64,000 nt of DNA from contig CM077645.1 in NCBI GenBank assembly GCA_039707465.1, positions 65,607,850 through 65,671,849 of the forward strand, given 5' to 3'. Of the stretch, positions 1-11,667 are shown in pieces. Position numbers and translations under genes: made by a program. A model generated the notes under the pieces. That model was given only the letters and a program-made list of their open reading frames with translations. It was not told the origin of the DNA and searched no databases. Origin of the DNA: Rhabdophis nuchalis (lineage: Eukaryota > Chordata > Lepidosauria > Squamata > Natricidae). Every line of letters starts with the position of its first letter. The first letter of the stretch is position 1.

Positions 1-1365
1 CGGTTTAATTTACCATGATTTCCTAACCCAGGCTACAGATCAAGTAGTTTAAGATAATGAAGGAAAAGTAATTTAACTGCAGTCTATAACCAATGCTTGC
101 TGCAGATTACTAGCTATTACCAAAGGCCAGAAGATCCCCTGAACTAGCATGTATAGCTTGCTTGGGATTAATAATCAGTCATTACTTTCCCAAGAAATTG
201 CAACAACTGCTACTATTTCTCTGCTGATTCAGCATTATTTTTCACACACTTTGGATTATGAGTACTTGAGAACATATGTTTTCTTGCAACATTTGTAAGC
301 AAGGGTAATTTACAAGGGAAAACATTTTAGTCGATATACGATTGGACAATAAATAGGGACAAAATGTCATTGAATTTGTGATACACTATAGAATTTTTCA
401 AAGCTCTTTTACATACTAGTGACCTAATAAAATATGTATTTTAGTTGTCTGGGTGTTTTGCAATAAGAAACCTAGCACCTAAATTCACTTCATATGTTGC
501 TTCAATTTACATGCATTAAAAAAATCAGAATAAACCGACTGCAGAACTCATTGTAAATATTAATTGGGTGATTTCTTCACTAACTTCAAAAACTTTCAAC
601 AAAAAGGACTGACTCATTTTACACTGCAGCAAAGATGATAGTACATACTAATTTGTTTACAATCCCAGATGAGAAAGATTGCAATTTATGTGGTGTAATT
701 TTAGCAGAGTATAATAACACCTACCCTTATTGTTAATTCTTGATGACTTGTTAAAATAAGCTTGCTCATTCTTTCAAGAGATGTTTGTCAAGTTCACAAT
801 CTGGATAATTTATTCAGAGGTTTTTAAAAAAATGATGTTCAGAAAAAAATACTTTGTATTAAGAGTTTTACGCGACACTGATGAAATTCCCTTTCTGTTA
901 AATGAGGTAGATATCTGTTCTTCAAATATTGTTAAAGTTTAATGACATGATATATCCTAAATATTTTACAAAGGAATGAATGAACTAAATTCACGGGAAA
1001 CCAGGCGGTACTTCCATCCATCCTTTTTCCAAAATAAATTCAGAACTCATAGGATTGCCATCTATAATTAAAACCTTCTGTTCTATAAAATCCTCTGTCT
1101 TGCCATTCTTTAGATTGAGCAAATTTATGCTCATGGTTAAAAAGGATGATTAGGAAATGGTAGAAGATATGATGGGGTATGTTTTTCAATGGGTGAAAGA
1201 ATTTTTATAGATGGATTTGAGATGACTGCGTTACATATTTACTATTAGTAAGGATAGATATTGCTCTTATTGATAAGGAATGTAATGCTCACTCAGTTTG
1301 TCCTGGGGGAACATTTTTCACCCAGAAAAGACTTCACAGTGGATATGGGAATGTAGCCTGTAACC
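1..1365. other. AT-rich non-coding stretch, nothing recognised
   Basis: No long reading frame, no recognisable repeat family and no structured RNA is visible. The composition is AT-rich and looks like intergenic or intronic vertebrate DNA. Old, diverged repeats could be present but I cannot name any. Confidence 0.5.
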
Positions 1366-1740
1366 ACTGTGCTTCCTACCTACGAGATCGCCTTCTGCCA
1401 CCAAGAGCCTCCCACCGGCCAGTACGCTCCCATAGAGAGGGTTTCCTCATGGTGCCATTGGCTAGACAATGTCGACTGGCGATACCCAGGGGGAGAGCAC
1501 CTGTCCTCTGGAATGAATTGCCCCCGGAATTAAGAACTATCCCTGACTTACGCACCTTCCGCCGCGGTCTCAAAACCTTTATGCCGGGCTGGCATAAAGC
1601 ATGATTTTTAAATTTAAATTTTTATTATTTTAATCAGGGTTAGTTTGGGTTTTTTCCATGTTTTGGCCAATATTTTAATTATGTTTTTTAAAAGCTTTCT
1701 TTTAATTTGTTTTTATTTTTGCTGTACACCGCCCTGAGTC
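1366..1740 (+). mobile_element. L2-clade LINE, 5'-truncated 3' end
   Basis: The first part encodes the last 70 or so residues of the L2 ORF2 protein. Landmarks are RDRLLP, then RSHREG, then LWNELPPELRT, the same landmarks as in the long L2 copies near 19.0 and 32.3 kb. A small deletion has removed the SVAGPA segment before LWNELP. The 3' untranslated part ends in the family signature of a CACCGCCCTGAGTCC block and runs directly into a TAAAC microsatellite. The copy is a dead 5'-truncated insertion with several substitutions, so older than the copies at 16.7 and 30.0 kb. Confidence 0.85.
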
Positions 1741-1875
1741 CAAACTAAACTAAACTAAACTAAACTAAACTAAACTAAACTAAACTAAACTAAACTAAAC
1801 TAAACTAAACTAAACTAAACTAAACTAAACTAAACTAAACTAAACTAAACTAAACTAAACTAAACTAAACTAAAC
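1741..1875 (+). repeat. (TAAAC)n microsatellite, L2 tail
   Basis: About 26 nearly perfect copies of TAAAC follow directly on the L2 3' end. The array most likely grew from the short terminal repeat the LINE carries, because other L2 copies here end in AAATA, TTA or CAAA repeats at the same place. Confidence 0.95.
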
Positions 1876-4090
1876 AAATTATGTTTTACTGGGCCCATTA
1901 AGTAAGCACATGATAACAGGAAAAATGTGTTGTAGGTAAGGAGGAATTCTGGAATAGCACTGCCTGTTTTGCAGTCCCTTTTCATACCTCATACACTGTA
2001 TTGTTCAATATTAAGGCAAAGATTTTGCAAACCAACTTATTTGGTGAACTTGTTATTGATAACAAAGAAGTTGGTACATAGTTTTGTTTTCCCAGCTTCA
2101 ATAACAGATACTGTGTTAGAAAGCAAAGAATAGATTAATCTTTGATAAGATCTAGGAATGTTAAAATTTAGAAAAGTATAAAAGATAAGGATGTGCTTAA
2201 AGCAATGGCTTTTCCAGGGATGATGCAATGAAAGCTAGAAAGTGAGACAGAATAACTGAAAGAAGATATGTAGTTTTAAGTTGTGGCTGCTAAGCACAAA
2301 AGCCAGTCAGTTGATCCTGAATAAAGATTACAAGATCAAGTGGCAGTAATTAAGCTGCTTTAGGTATGATATATGTGCAAGTTATGGGTACAGAAAATAA
2401 CCTTAAGTAGCTATAGTTGACCGAAATAGAAGGGAAGGACAGTAGATAAGTGAATGAATGGAGTCAGGATGATACTTGGAAGGGCTACAGATTATAAATA
2501 TGGAGACATAAAGATGGCAGGCATTTGTCCATATACTTGCTAATTCCATGCTACCTACACTACATAAAAAATAAGTCCTTGCCAAATGTGGAATCAATGC
2601 AATCATTTGTAAAAATTGAAGATGATTGCAGGGTGAATTCAAACAACTTTGTGAGGTCTTGAGCAGTGGAAATAAAAGTGTTGTGAAAGAGCCATTGGAG
2701 AGATATTTTTGCAGAGACTAAAGGCTGATTTACATATTTGTAATCACGGATTCCATATTTTATTCTTACTGGAAACAGATTGATATGCAGTCAAACAGGT
2801 CTTACCAATCAACTGAAAAATTTCGACCCTTAGGATACTATTATGGGATTTCCCTCTCCCCTTTCAAAATGCATAGCTTATCTTTTGCAAGAAGGTAGCA
2901 CTCTTTTCTGGGTGGAGAGAATACAAAATCGTAATTTTATTTTATTTTTGGTCTATAATTTATCATCTGACAATCTGAAGACTAAATCTATTTGTCCAAT
3001 CAAAAATTCTCTTGCTTCACACTTCTTGTTCACATGGAATAGTATTTCAACAGGCCAAGGATAAGTGATCAATGGACTACAAGTTCCACGACTTTTTGTA
3101 AATATTCTTGTTGATGGAGGCTGGTGGAAATTAAATATCTTGAAGGCATATGCTTGGCTACTCTTCCATAAATTCTTTTTCTATTCCAGATACCTGTTTC
3201 CCTCCAGGTCTGTTGCTACTACAGCTTCCAAATTCTAACTGTCTCTCAACTGCCTTAGGTTGAAAAGGGATCATAATGAGCAGTAGGAAGTTCATTCATT
3301 GTAATGTTTAAACTTGGGAGAAGGAGAGAAAGAAAATCTAGTTAGAATCAACCTTAATTCCTGGTTAGTTTTTATACATGTAATTTTCTTGGAAACAATA
3401 ACAAAAAAGCTTGCTCTTGTCTTCTTCTAGATCCTTAACAAAATAAAAACTTTTCGGTGCTGCTTTCAGTCCTAATTCTAATTAAGTCTGACCCTTCTCA
3501 GCTTTTCAAGTTCTACCAAGGTCATATGTCCAAATCCTTATTTAGTGATTTAATAGTCACTAAGCAGCTTCTCAGATGAGTCTGACAGAGTCCCTTCTTT
3601 TACTCAGGGTGGCTCTGAGGTTAAATGAACCGAATAATGGGAAGTAATAGATATAATGACAAATAGAGTCAACAGCTGTGACAATAAAAAATATGTTAAA
3701 AACGTCTGGCGCTTGCATATATCTGGTGGTGCTAGATTAATTAGATCAGGCCTGTATATCATGGGATCCACTGAGCAAAATAACTTCATCTGTCATGTGT
3801 CCTCAGCCTACCAGGGGATTAACAAATGTCCTACTTTATTGTCTGACTAGAAGAACAAAAACAAGGCAATTACAGGCCAGATAATATATGTCTGTTAATC
3901 TGCTTCACTTAGTGGCTCATAGATTTTGCAGGCCAGAGGAAGATGCCTTTTCAAAACGTTTATATCCCACATCACATCAATTCTCCATCTAGTGCAATCC
4001 TTTCTGAGCCCAGGCATCTATCCTCACTTCATCGCCAATCTCTTTTTAAGGAATTTCTAAATCTAAAACTTCTGTTCAGGGACTGGGAAA
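1876..4090. other. Unique non-coding DNA
   Basis: Mostly AT-rich sequence with only short chance frames. I see no LINE, SINE or MITE ends and no conserved coding signal. Confidence 0.45.
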
Positions 4091-4093
4091 ACT

Positions 4094-4412
4094 CACCATG
4101 GCCAACTTGCCATAGGACAACTTGCTGTGGGACAATTCAACATAATTCAATTCAATTGTTTCATTCCGTTACTTTTATTATTGGTGACCACAATTTGGTC
4201 AAAATTATTGTAACTCTGGATTGAAATACAAATCCAGATTGTATATTTATGGCCTGACTTTATTTTATTATTATTGGTTCTGTCGAAATTAATTTAACTT
4301 TTTTTACTTGTTGAATTGTCCCACAGTGAGTTGTCTTGTGATGAATTGGTTGAGGTGAGTGGACCAAGACAAGTTGATTACAGCAAGTTGGCTGTGGTAA
4401 GTTGTTCCATTT
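4094..4412. repeat. Probable MITE with long imperfect inverted ends
   Basis: The left end (4094-4140) contains CCAACTTGCCATAGGACAAC and a GGGACAATTCAA motif. The right end (about 4312-4410) contains the inverse, TTGAATTGTCCCAC and then AGCAAGTTGGCTGTGG. The interior is AT-rich and has no coding potential. The arms are diverged and I could not fix a target duplication, so the exact ends and superfamily are uncertain. Confidence 0.5.
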
Positions 4413-4467
4413 TGCTTTGCTCAAAGGGCACAAAGTGATTTGGAGCACCTACTGGATCCCTTTAAAC

Positions 4468-4600
4468 CATGGGTGTCAAACTTGTGGCGTCACGTTGCCA
4501 TCATGTGATATATCACAACGTTTTTCCCTTCGTGGAGCTGGGGTAAGAGTGGCCTACATGTGAGGCATCTGGCCAATGGACCACCAGTTTGGCATCCCTC
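4468..4600. mobile_element. hAT-type MITE with 8-bp target duplication
   Basis: The element starts CATGGGTGTCAAAC and ends GTTTGGCATCCCTC, an inverted pair typical of non-autonomous hAT elements. It is flanked by a perfect duplication CTTTAAAC at 4460-4467 and 4601-4608. It carries no transposase and is 133 bp. Confidence 0.8.
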
Positions 4601-4608
4601 CTTTAAAC

Positions 4609-5485
4609 ATATGTATCATTTTTTTTTGTAGACACATGCCAGCAATTGTGAAAACTCAGGAAAAGACAAAGGGGCTTTAAGATGTTTTCAACAGGTGTAC
4701 TGACAGAAGCTCCAGGGGCATTTTGCCATGAGAAGCCACATCTTGACTCTAAAGCCCTAAATTGTGGTATTGCAGAGTTATGAGGAGGTGGCTCTACATA
4801 AACTATACCTATATACATTAAGGAAGGGAAGGAAAATAGTGAATTCTGTGATAAAAATAATTCTGAATTAAATTCACAGCCATTTCTTCTTCTCTTATAG
4901 TTAATCATCCTTTAATTTGTAAATATATGACATTCTTTTTTTTTCTATACAACTAGTAATTGTACCCTCTTTACTTTTTCAAAAAATAAGATTTTGACAG
5001 GCCTCTGATATTAGATTTGTCATACTTGAGGAAATAAATAACTACATCTTTCATGAAAAAGTGCTGTAAACAGGTTTTTCTATAAGCCATTACTCATTAA
5101 ATACTTGATTCTAAGTTAAGAACTCTTTATGTTTGTAACCTGGATTTTAGTTTTGGCAAATGTTTTCTATAGAATCGTGTATGCTGTCCAGGTAGTACTT
5201 TTTAATGTAAAAGGAAGATTAAAATAATAGCTACCGTAATTTGAGAAGGATAATAAAATGAATTATGGATCATTGTAACCGGGTTTCTCCCCTTGTAATA
5301 TTAAGCTAATCTATTATTCTTGCTTGTATTGGTAGAGTTATCTTGACATTGTAATATATATATACCTTTATTTATTTATTAAGCTGCAGGATCTAATTAT
5401 TATACACACCTTTGCCAGTCTCCTTTATTGCAAGCTGGGAAGATTATTAATATGAACTAAAGGCATTTTATGTAGCCAACAATCT
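4609..5485. other. Unique AT-rich non-coding DNA
   Basis: There is no recognisable gene or mobile element. A 101-residue minus-strand frame at 4603-4908 has no visible domain and is probably chance. Confidence 0.45.
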
Positions 5486-5489
5486 ATTG

Positions 5490-5738
5490 GAAACTAACCA
5501 AGGAGAGAAGCAACTTAGAACTAAGGAGAAATTTCCTAACAGTAAGAACAATTAACCTCTGGAACAGCTTGCCTCCAGCAGTTGTGAATGCCCCAACCCT
5601 GGAAGTCTTTAAAAAGATGTTAGACAGCCATTTGTCTGAAATGGTATAAGATTCCTGCCCATGCAGGGGGTTGGACTAGAAGACCTACAAGGTCCCTTCC
5701 AACTCTGCTATTGTATTATTGTATTATACAGTTTTCAT
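5490..5738 (+). mobile_element. CR1 LINE 3' end
   Basis: The sequence matches the CR1 end seen again at 48.9 and 57.1 kb. It reads from GAGAGAAGCAACTTAGAAC through CTGGAACAGCTTGCCTCC and GGAAGTCTTTAAAAAGATG to TTGGACTAGAAGACC and CCTTCCAACTCTGCTATTG. It ends in a short ATTGT-type tail. It is strongly 5'-truncated and encodes no complete domain. Confidence 0.9.
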
Positions 5739-7680
5739 TTCTACCATGCATATTATTATGGTATAATTAGCTGCTTCTTTTTTAGAAGGTAGCATTTTTC
5801 ATGATATGACTGGCTTTGATGGCAAACCTTGGTGATTAAATACCTAGCAGTTAGGGAATAAAACAGGTTCACACAAAATTAAAGTGGTTTACTCATATAC
5901 GAAGCATGCAGAAAATCAGATAATTGCAACTTAGTAGAAAAAGAAAAAGGTCTAAGAGAACCTTGTGAGTTTTCATGATATACAATTTTTCCACAATATC
6001 CAAAGCATCCCAAACCACTGTTTCCTTCTTAAGCAGAATCATCCAGCACATGGACATGAAAGTTTTAATTGCATAATCCCGAAACGGGTTAAAAAAAAGA
6101 AAACAACTGCTTTCTAGTTTGGATTGCTGTGGATTGGACTGTTCAGGGAGTTGTGCAGATGTGTATCACAACTGAAGTGTTAAATGTGCTTTGAAAAGGA
6201 TAGGCCCTATGCCTTTACAGAGCATCAGAGGTCAGCCTTGTTCACTGCTTTGCTTTGACACAAATAGTTGTTGCACTGAGAGAAGCTACTTTTGATTAGT
6301 GGGACGTCAAGGCCTTTGCACCGCCAGATACCACCATCATTGAACCATCACCGAAACAAAGCATTCCTTGAGGACCTACTCAGTCCTGTCTTGTAGAGCA
6401 GCAGAGAAACAGCTCATCAAGAAAACTGAAAGGTGTTTCGCCCCTTGGTTTTGAAGCAGCCACTCCATCTGGCTTCAAGAAAAGCAAAGATTGAGATCGG
6501 TACTAAGATTACTCCATCAGTTTGACAAAGGAAGGAGTCCCTTGGCTCCTCTTCTCTCTGCATTTCCTTCTGTTCCTGTTAGTCAGTATAATAACCCTGT
6601 AACTTTGAGTTGGTGCCTCTGGTCCTTTCTCACTTACCTTTGTCCCTTCCTTTTCTTTATTGGGGGTAGCTTTTGGATTTGCCAAACTGGAATTGTGGTT
6701 GATTCATGACAGATATTTTGCTGGGAGAGGAGAGTAAAATGTGATTCATATTTCATATTTACCATTAGAAAGATGAGGTGTTTTCTCTCCTCTCCTCCCT
6801 CCCTCCTTCCCGTAATCTCATGTGGTGATAAGGCTAAAAGAAGCTGCTGAAAACCAAGGCATTAGCATGAAGTAGAAATGGCTGCTCAAGCAAAGCATCC
6901 ATGCTTTGGAAGATTAGCTGAATCAGTACATTGGAAGGCCCTCTTTGCCTTGCAAATTTAATCCTTTTTCTATTGCCTAAGCAGGATTTTTCTTTTCCCA
7001 TTCTTTCCCTGTTTAGTAATCTCTTCCCTGACATCATCTGCACCAGTTAAATCTTCTTGTCTCCTCCCAGTGTGGTTTCTGCTTCTTCTTAAGTTATCTC
7101 TATGTTGTTTTCTTCTTCTTTTTTGTTGTTTTTTTTGCTGAAAGGAGAGTTCTGTGTGTATATGGATAGACCTGTATATTTATATGAAAAAGAATGATAG
7201 ATATACAGGGGTCGGGATCAATTAATTTGGTAAATGTGATGCTTTATTTTACAGAAATTAACTTTAACTAGGCATTATTAATTCAATAATATATTCTTCC
7301 AGCTTCGGGCTATTTTTGGAAGAGAGTAATCACCAAGATGAGTTTTGCTTGTTTAACAATGCAGAAGCTGGGCATTGAATAGGATTAGGAACAGAATTAT
7401 ATATATTCTGCTTACTGCTTGGGGCATGAGTCTTTATGTATGGCATGACTATATGTACTGTATGTATGTGTGAGGAATCATTCTATTCTGTACAGTATGG
7501 AAAATACATATAAATGTATTAACCTCTGCTCTATGTCAAAGATAATTTTCATCTGAATTATTGATTGGATTACACAGAACATATTTTGAATCCTTAATGA
7601 AAGTTGCTGAGATAAGGGATCATGTTTGTTTTGTTAAAATTCAGTATTGTAACCAGAACCTCTTCTGTAGGTGTGTCCTG
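5739..7680. other. Unique non-coding DNA with a pyrimidine run
   Basis: No coding or transposon signal is recognised. A CT-rich stretch lies near 6780-6810. Several short frames exist in both strands without motifs. Confidence 0.45.
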
Positions 7681-7812
7681 CTTTGTGGGAGTGGCTTGCC
7701 GGCCATGTGATCGGGTGGGGGTGGCTTGCCGGCTATGTGACGGTGGGAGTGGCTTGCCAGCCATGTGACTGAATGGGAGTGGCTTGGCAGTATGTGACTG
7801 AGTGGGCGTGAC
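7680..7812 (+). repeat. Short minisatellite, unit about 30-36 bp
   Basis: Four imperfect copies of a unit built on GGGAGTGGCTTGCCGGCC followed by ATGTGAC are arranged head to tail. Copies differ by substitutions and by small length changes between ATGTGA and the next GTGGG. Confidence 0.75.
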
Positions 7813-7953
7813 CAACTTGTAAAATGTGGTGAAACTCACTTAACAATGCTCTTTCTTAGCAACCAAAATGTTGGCTCAGAAACTCGGGCATTTGAAGCAT
7901 GCAAGTCTTAAAGCTGTCAAGTTACCACACCCTTGCATCCCTAACCCTTTAAA

Positions 7954-8165
7954 AAAAACCCAGGGGTGTTCAACCTTGACAGCTTTAAGACTTGTGGACT
8001 TCAACTTCCAGAATTCTTCCCCTTGCTCTTTATCTTGATGATGTGCAGATAGGCAGGGGGAGGGAGCTAGAACCGGTTCTAAACAGCATTGTAGATTTGT
8101 GGAACCTCTTCTATAGAAGAGGTTAGAACTGGCAGGAACCAACTTCTGGTTGCAATTCATCAAAT
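7954..8165. mobile_element. hAT-type MITE remnant
   Basis: The left end, CAGGGGTGTTCAACCTTG followed by CTTTAAGACTTGTGGACTTC, is the end seen in the clearer hAT MITEs at 41,969 and 51,777. The right half is diverged, with AGAACCGGTTCTA and a small inverted repeat CCTCTTCTATAGAAGAGG. No target duplication could be fixed, so the right boundary is approximate. Confidence 0.55.
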
Positions 8166-8640
8166 TCTATAAGGATTGAAAGTCTTACATAAAACTGAAG
8201 GAAAGATGTTTCCTAAACTACTTATCCACAACTTTCTTTTCCATCCTCTCTTACCTAATTGGAATCTGTTTTATTATCCTGATTTCAGTGTTCTGGGTGA
8301 ATGCCAAACTATCACATCTCAGCAGCTTACAATAAAAACAATAAAATCAAACACTAACACAGTTAAAACAGCAAGTAAAACAAATAAAAACGAGTAACGT
8401 GTGTAAATTGATAATTAACATTGAACATTAAATCAGCAGTTTAAAAAGCTTGTTCAAAACATCTTTTCAAAATGAATGACAAGGCTCAGGCCCTCATCTC
8501 TGTAGGAGAGACATTTCAAAGAGTTAGTGAGCCAGCAGAGAAGACTTGATCCAAAGTAGTTCCCAGATGAATTCTTGCTAATTGTAGGTGAACCTTCTTG
8601 GATGAGCGCAGTAAGTATACATTCATACAGAAAGGAGGAG
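8166..8640. other. Unique non-coding DNA
   Basis: Nothing is recognised apart from a short A-rich stretch near 8330-8395. Confidence 0.4.
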
Positions 8641-8642
8641 CA

Positions 8643-8999
8643 CTTCAAGATCACGTAAAGTGTTAATACCACTTTATAATGCCTTGGTAAAACAACACTT
8701 GGAATATTGCAGCTAGGTTTGGTCACCAGCATGTAAAAAAGATGTTGAGCTCTAGATAAACTGAAGAGAAGAGCAACAACAAAGATGATTAGGTGATTGA
8801 AACCTAAAACATATGAAGAACAGTTGGGTATGCCACAAAGAAGATGGGTTCAACCTATTTTCCAAAGCACCTGAAGGCCGGATCAGAAGCAATGGATAGA
8901 AGCTAATCAAAGAGAGAACCAATGTAGAACTAAGGAGTAATTTCCTTATAGTTTGAACAATTAATCAGTGGAAAAAGTTGCTTCCAGAAGTTAATAATA
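8643..8999 (+). mobile_element. CR1 LINE fragment, left part of an interrupted copy
   Basis: It begins TCACGTAAAGTGTTAATACC, exactly where the CR1 copy at 56,931 begins. It continues through ATGAAGAACAGTT, CAAAGAAGATGGG and AATTTCCTTATAG to TTGCTTCCAGAAGTT. There it is interrupted by the minus-strand L2 at 9000-10453 and resumes at 10,454. It contains stops and is a dead copy. An internal deletion has removed the segment between the ATGAAGAACAGTT and TGCCACAAAGAAG blocks. Confidence 0.85.
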
Positions 9000-10453
9000 A
9001 TAATAATAATAATAATTTTAATTTATAAAACCGCACCCTCTCCCCACAGGGACTCGGGGCGGTGCACAGGTAGAATAAAAACCAAATACATACAACAATT
9101 CTAAAAACAAATTAAATATAACCTGCGCTAAAATTCCCATTAAAACTAAATAATACTAATTCCCCATAAAACCCCAGAGGCAGAGAGACTCATCCTAGGC
9201 CGGCCAGACAGAAAAAGTGAGTCTTTAATTTAAGACGGAAGGAGCGGAGGTCCGTGGTCGTCCTGATATCGGGGGGGGGAGGTCGTTCCAGAGGGCCGGG
9301 CTCGCCACAGAGATAGCCCTTCCCCTGGGTGTCGCCCGCTGACAGTGTCTAGTGGACGGCACCCGGAGAAGTCCCTCTCTGTGGGAGCGAATCGGCCGCG
9401 AGGATGTATGAGGCAGGAACCGATCCCGCAGATAGCTAGGTCCCGAGCCATGGAGCGCTTTAAAGATGATAATTAACACCTTGAAGCGCACCCGGAAGAC
9501 GACAGGTAGGCAGTGCAGCTCGCGCAAGAGCGGTGTTACATGGGTAAACCTAGCGGTTCCCATAATTGCTCGCGCGGCTGCATTCTGGACTAGCTGAAGT
9601 CTCCGGGTGCACCTCAAGGGGAGCCCCATGTAGAGAGAGTTACAATAGTCCAGTCGGGATGTCACGAGCGCATGAGTGACTGTGCACAGGGCGTCCCGAT
9701 CCAATAGGGGGCGCAATTGGCGGACCAGGCGAACCTGGTAAAACGCCCTCCTGGCCACGGCTGTCACTTGATCTTCCATGGACAGCCGGGAATCCACGAG
9801 GACACCCAAATTGCGCGCCCCATCCACAGGGGCAAGATGTTCGCCCCCTATGGCCAGCGATGGAATAAGCTGGTTGAATCGGGCAGCCGGAAACCACAGC
9901 CACTCGGTCTTGGTCGGGTTGAGCCTAAGTCCGTTACTTCCCATCCAGATCCGCACGGTTTCCAGGCACTGGCACATCACCGCTACGGCATCGTTGGGGT
10001 GGTTTGGGGTAGATATATACAACTGAGTATCATCAGCGTATAGATGGTATTCTACCCCAAAACCACGGATGATCTCACCCAGCGGCTTCATGTATGTGTT
10101 AAACAGGAGAGGCGAGAGGACCGACCCCTGAGGCACCCCACAAGTGAGTGGTCTCGAGGTCGACCTCTGCCCCCCTGCCAACACAAATTGCGATCGGCCA
10201 GAGAGGTAGGAGGAGAACCATCGTAAGACGGTGCCTCCCACTCCCAACCCCCCCAGCCGATGCAATAGGATACCATGGTCGATGGTATCGAAAGCCGCCG
10301 AGAGGTCTAATAGGACCAGGATGGAGGAACAACCCCCATCTCTGGCCCTCCAGAGATCATCAACCAACGCGACCAATGCCGTCTCGGTGCTATGCCCGGG
10401 CCGAAAGCGGATCTAGATAATCAACTTCCTCCAGGTGACGGGGAAACTGTTGT
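9000..10453 (-). mobile_element. L2-clade LINE inserted in CR1, 5'-truncated
   Basis: Read on the minus strand, the copy starts inside ORF2 just before the RT and runs to the 3' tail, which appears on the plus strand as TAA/ATA repeats at 9000-9016. The 3' signature GCACCGCCCCGAGTCC is at about 9048-9065. It splits a CR1 fragment (8643-8999 and 10,454-10,590), so it is younger than that CR1. At its 5' junction CR1 target sequence is duplicated in tandem with a 17-bp period (10,454-10,487). Confidence 0.92.
9225..10376 (-). CDS. L2 ORF2 fragment: reverse transcriptase and C-terminal domain
   Basis: This is a 383-residue open frame from a truncated L2 retrotransposon. The encoded part would copy LINE RNA at a nicked target. 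Reverse transcriptase motifs are in order: LDLSAAFDTIDH (motif A) near residue 25, GVPQGSVLSPLLF (motif B) near 80 and YADDTQLY (catalytic motif C) near 112. The C-terminal region has TSRLDYCNSLYMGLP and LQLVQNAAAR. The endonuclease and the N-terminal part of RT are missing. Near the end the frame shifts relative to the other copies: the LWNDLPP block is followed by an aberrant ISGRPRTSAPSVLN end. The methionine used here is internal to the family protein, so this is a pseudogene fragment even though it is open. Confidence 0.88.
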   Translation of the reverse strand: MVALVDDLWRARDGGCSSILVLLDLSAAFDTIDHGILLHRLGGLGVGGTVLRWFSSYLSGRSQFVLAGGQRSTSRPLTCGVPQGSVLSPLLFNTYMKPLGEIIRGFGVEYHLYADDTQLYISTPNHPNDAVAVMCQCLETVRIWMGSNGLRLNPTKTEWLWFPAARFNQLIPSLAIGGEHLAPVDGARNLGVLVDSRLSMEDQVTAVARRAFYQVRLVRQLRPLLDRDALCTVTHALVTSRLDYCNSLYMGLPLRCTRRLQLVQNAAARAIMGTARFTHVTPLLRELHCLPVVFRVRFKVLIIIFKALHGSGPSYLRDRFLPHTSSRPIRSHREGLLRVPSTRHCQRATPRGRAISVASPALWNDLPPPISGRPRTSAPSVLN

Positions 10454-10590
10454 GCGTGTTCCAAAACTGTGGGTGTTCCAAAACTGGCAGTTTTAAGAAG
10501 AGATGGAACAACCATTTGTCTGAAATAGCATAGGGTTGGACTAGAAGACCTTCCAAATCTGTTACTCTGAGAGCCATCAAGAGCCACTTG
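10454..10590 (+). mobile_element. CR1 LINE fragment, right part of the interrupted copy
   Basis: After the L2 insertion the CR1 3' end resumes with GTGTTCCAAAACTG (duplicated) and GGCAGTTTTAAGAAGAG. It continues CATTTGTCTGAAATAGCATA and TTGGACTAGAAGACC. The order and spacing match the CR1 end at 57.5 kb. Confidence 0.85.
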
Positions 10591-11073
10591 TCCCAAGCCA
10601 TATCATGTGAAACACTATATAATTTTGTTCAGGAATAATTTAGCAGTTGCTGTAATCCTTTAATTCTAAAGACATTTTATCTCTTTGTGTTCTTTTCATA
10701 TCACCTTGGCTACTGAGTTTTGTGTCAGTTGAAATTTCCAAATTACATGTAAAGGCAGTCCCATATAGAGCACATTATGGAACTTAGGTCTGGAGATTAT
10801 TAGTGTCAACACCACTGTGGTATTTAAACCACATTTTCTTCCAGATAGTGATGGAATTGGCCTATCAGGCAAAGCTGTGGAAAGGTATCCCTGACTCTTA
10901 CATCAGTTAGGAAATGAGAGAGAGTTATGAATTCAACAGCACTCCCAAAATGCGTACCTGTTACCTCTGGAGTAGTGTAACCTCATTCAAGGCCAGCAGA
11001 ACTATTATTTCTTTGAAATCATGGGTTTCACAGCAAGCATTTTCATTTAATCTGAGTTCAGTTTATTATTTGT
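10591..11073. other. Unique non-coding DNA
   Basis: I see no recognisable gene or repeat end here. Confidence 0.4.
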
Positions 11074-11081
11074 CATTAACC

Positions 11082-11212
11082 CAGGGATCCCCAACCTTTG
11101 CAACTTTAAGTCTGAAGGGCTTCAGCTCTCAGAATTCTCCAGCATTGCTGGCTGGAGAAGTCTGGGAGCTGAAGCCCTTCAGACTTAAAGTTGCAAAGGT
11201 TGGGGACCCCTG
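11082..11212. mobile_element. Palindromic hAT MITE
   Basis: The element starts CAGGGATCCCCAACC and ends GGTTGGGGACCCCTG. It folds on itself almost end to end: CTTTAAGTCTGAAGGGCTTC on the left pairs with GAAGCCCTTCAGACTTAAAG on the right. Flanks are CATTAACC (11,074-11,081) and ATCTAACC (11,213-11,220), a decayed 8-bp duplication with TA in the centre. It belongs to the same family as the copies at 41,136, 55,807 and 58,410. Confidence 0.85.
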
Positions 11213-11665
11213 ATCTAACCCATACTGATTGCAAACTAGCATTTAGGGATACACCATTATCCCTAGAGATACGGTAGCAAAATGAAGTATCATCAGCACA
11301 CTGATAGCATTCAGTTCCATATCTTCTGATTATTTTCCCTAGTGGGTATAATGTGAATACTTAAAAGCATTAGACTGAATAGAGTCTCAAGGGACACCAT
11401 TTAATTGTTCCTATTTCAATGAGGAGCTGTCTCCAAGCTATATGAGCTCAAATCAACTTGCAGAATAGGAACAGAACTTGGCCACTATACATTTCAGAAG
11501 GTTATACAGAAGACCTTGAAAGATGATGAGAAATTTTAAAGTGTATGAAAATAGAACTCTTTCGTTTATTCACAAGCAGAATTAATCCATTTGGTCAGCC
11601 AAAGTAGTCTTAGTGATGTAAGCCATTTTGAAGCTGATTTGAAATGGGTAAAAACAATGTGTTTC
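11213..11665. other. Unique non-coding DNA
   Basis: No recognisable feature is present. Confidence 0.4.
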
Positions 11666-11667
11666 CT

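Noticed and set aside
1741..1875. CRISPR-like regular repeat
   Set aside because: It is a plain 5-bp microsatellite without spacers, attached to a LINE end in a vertebrate genome.
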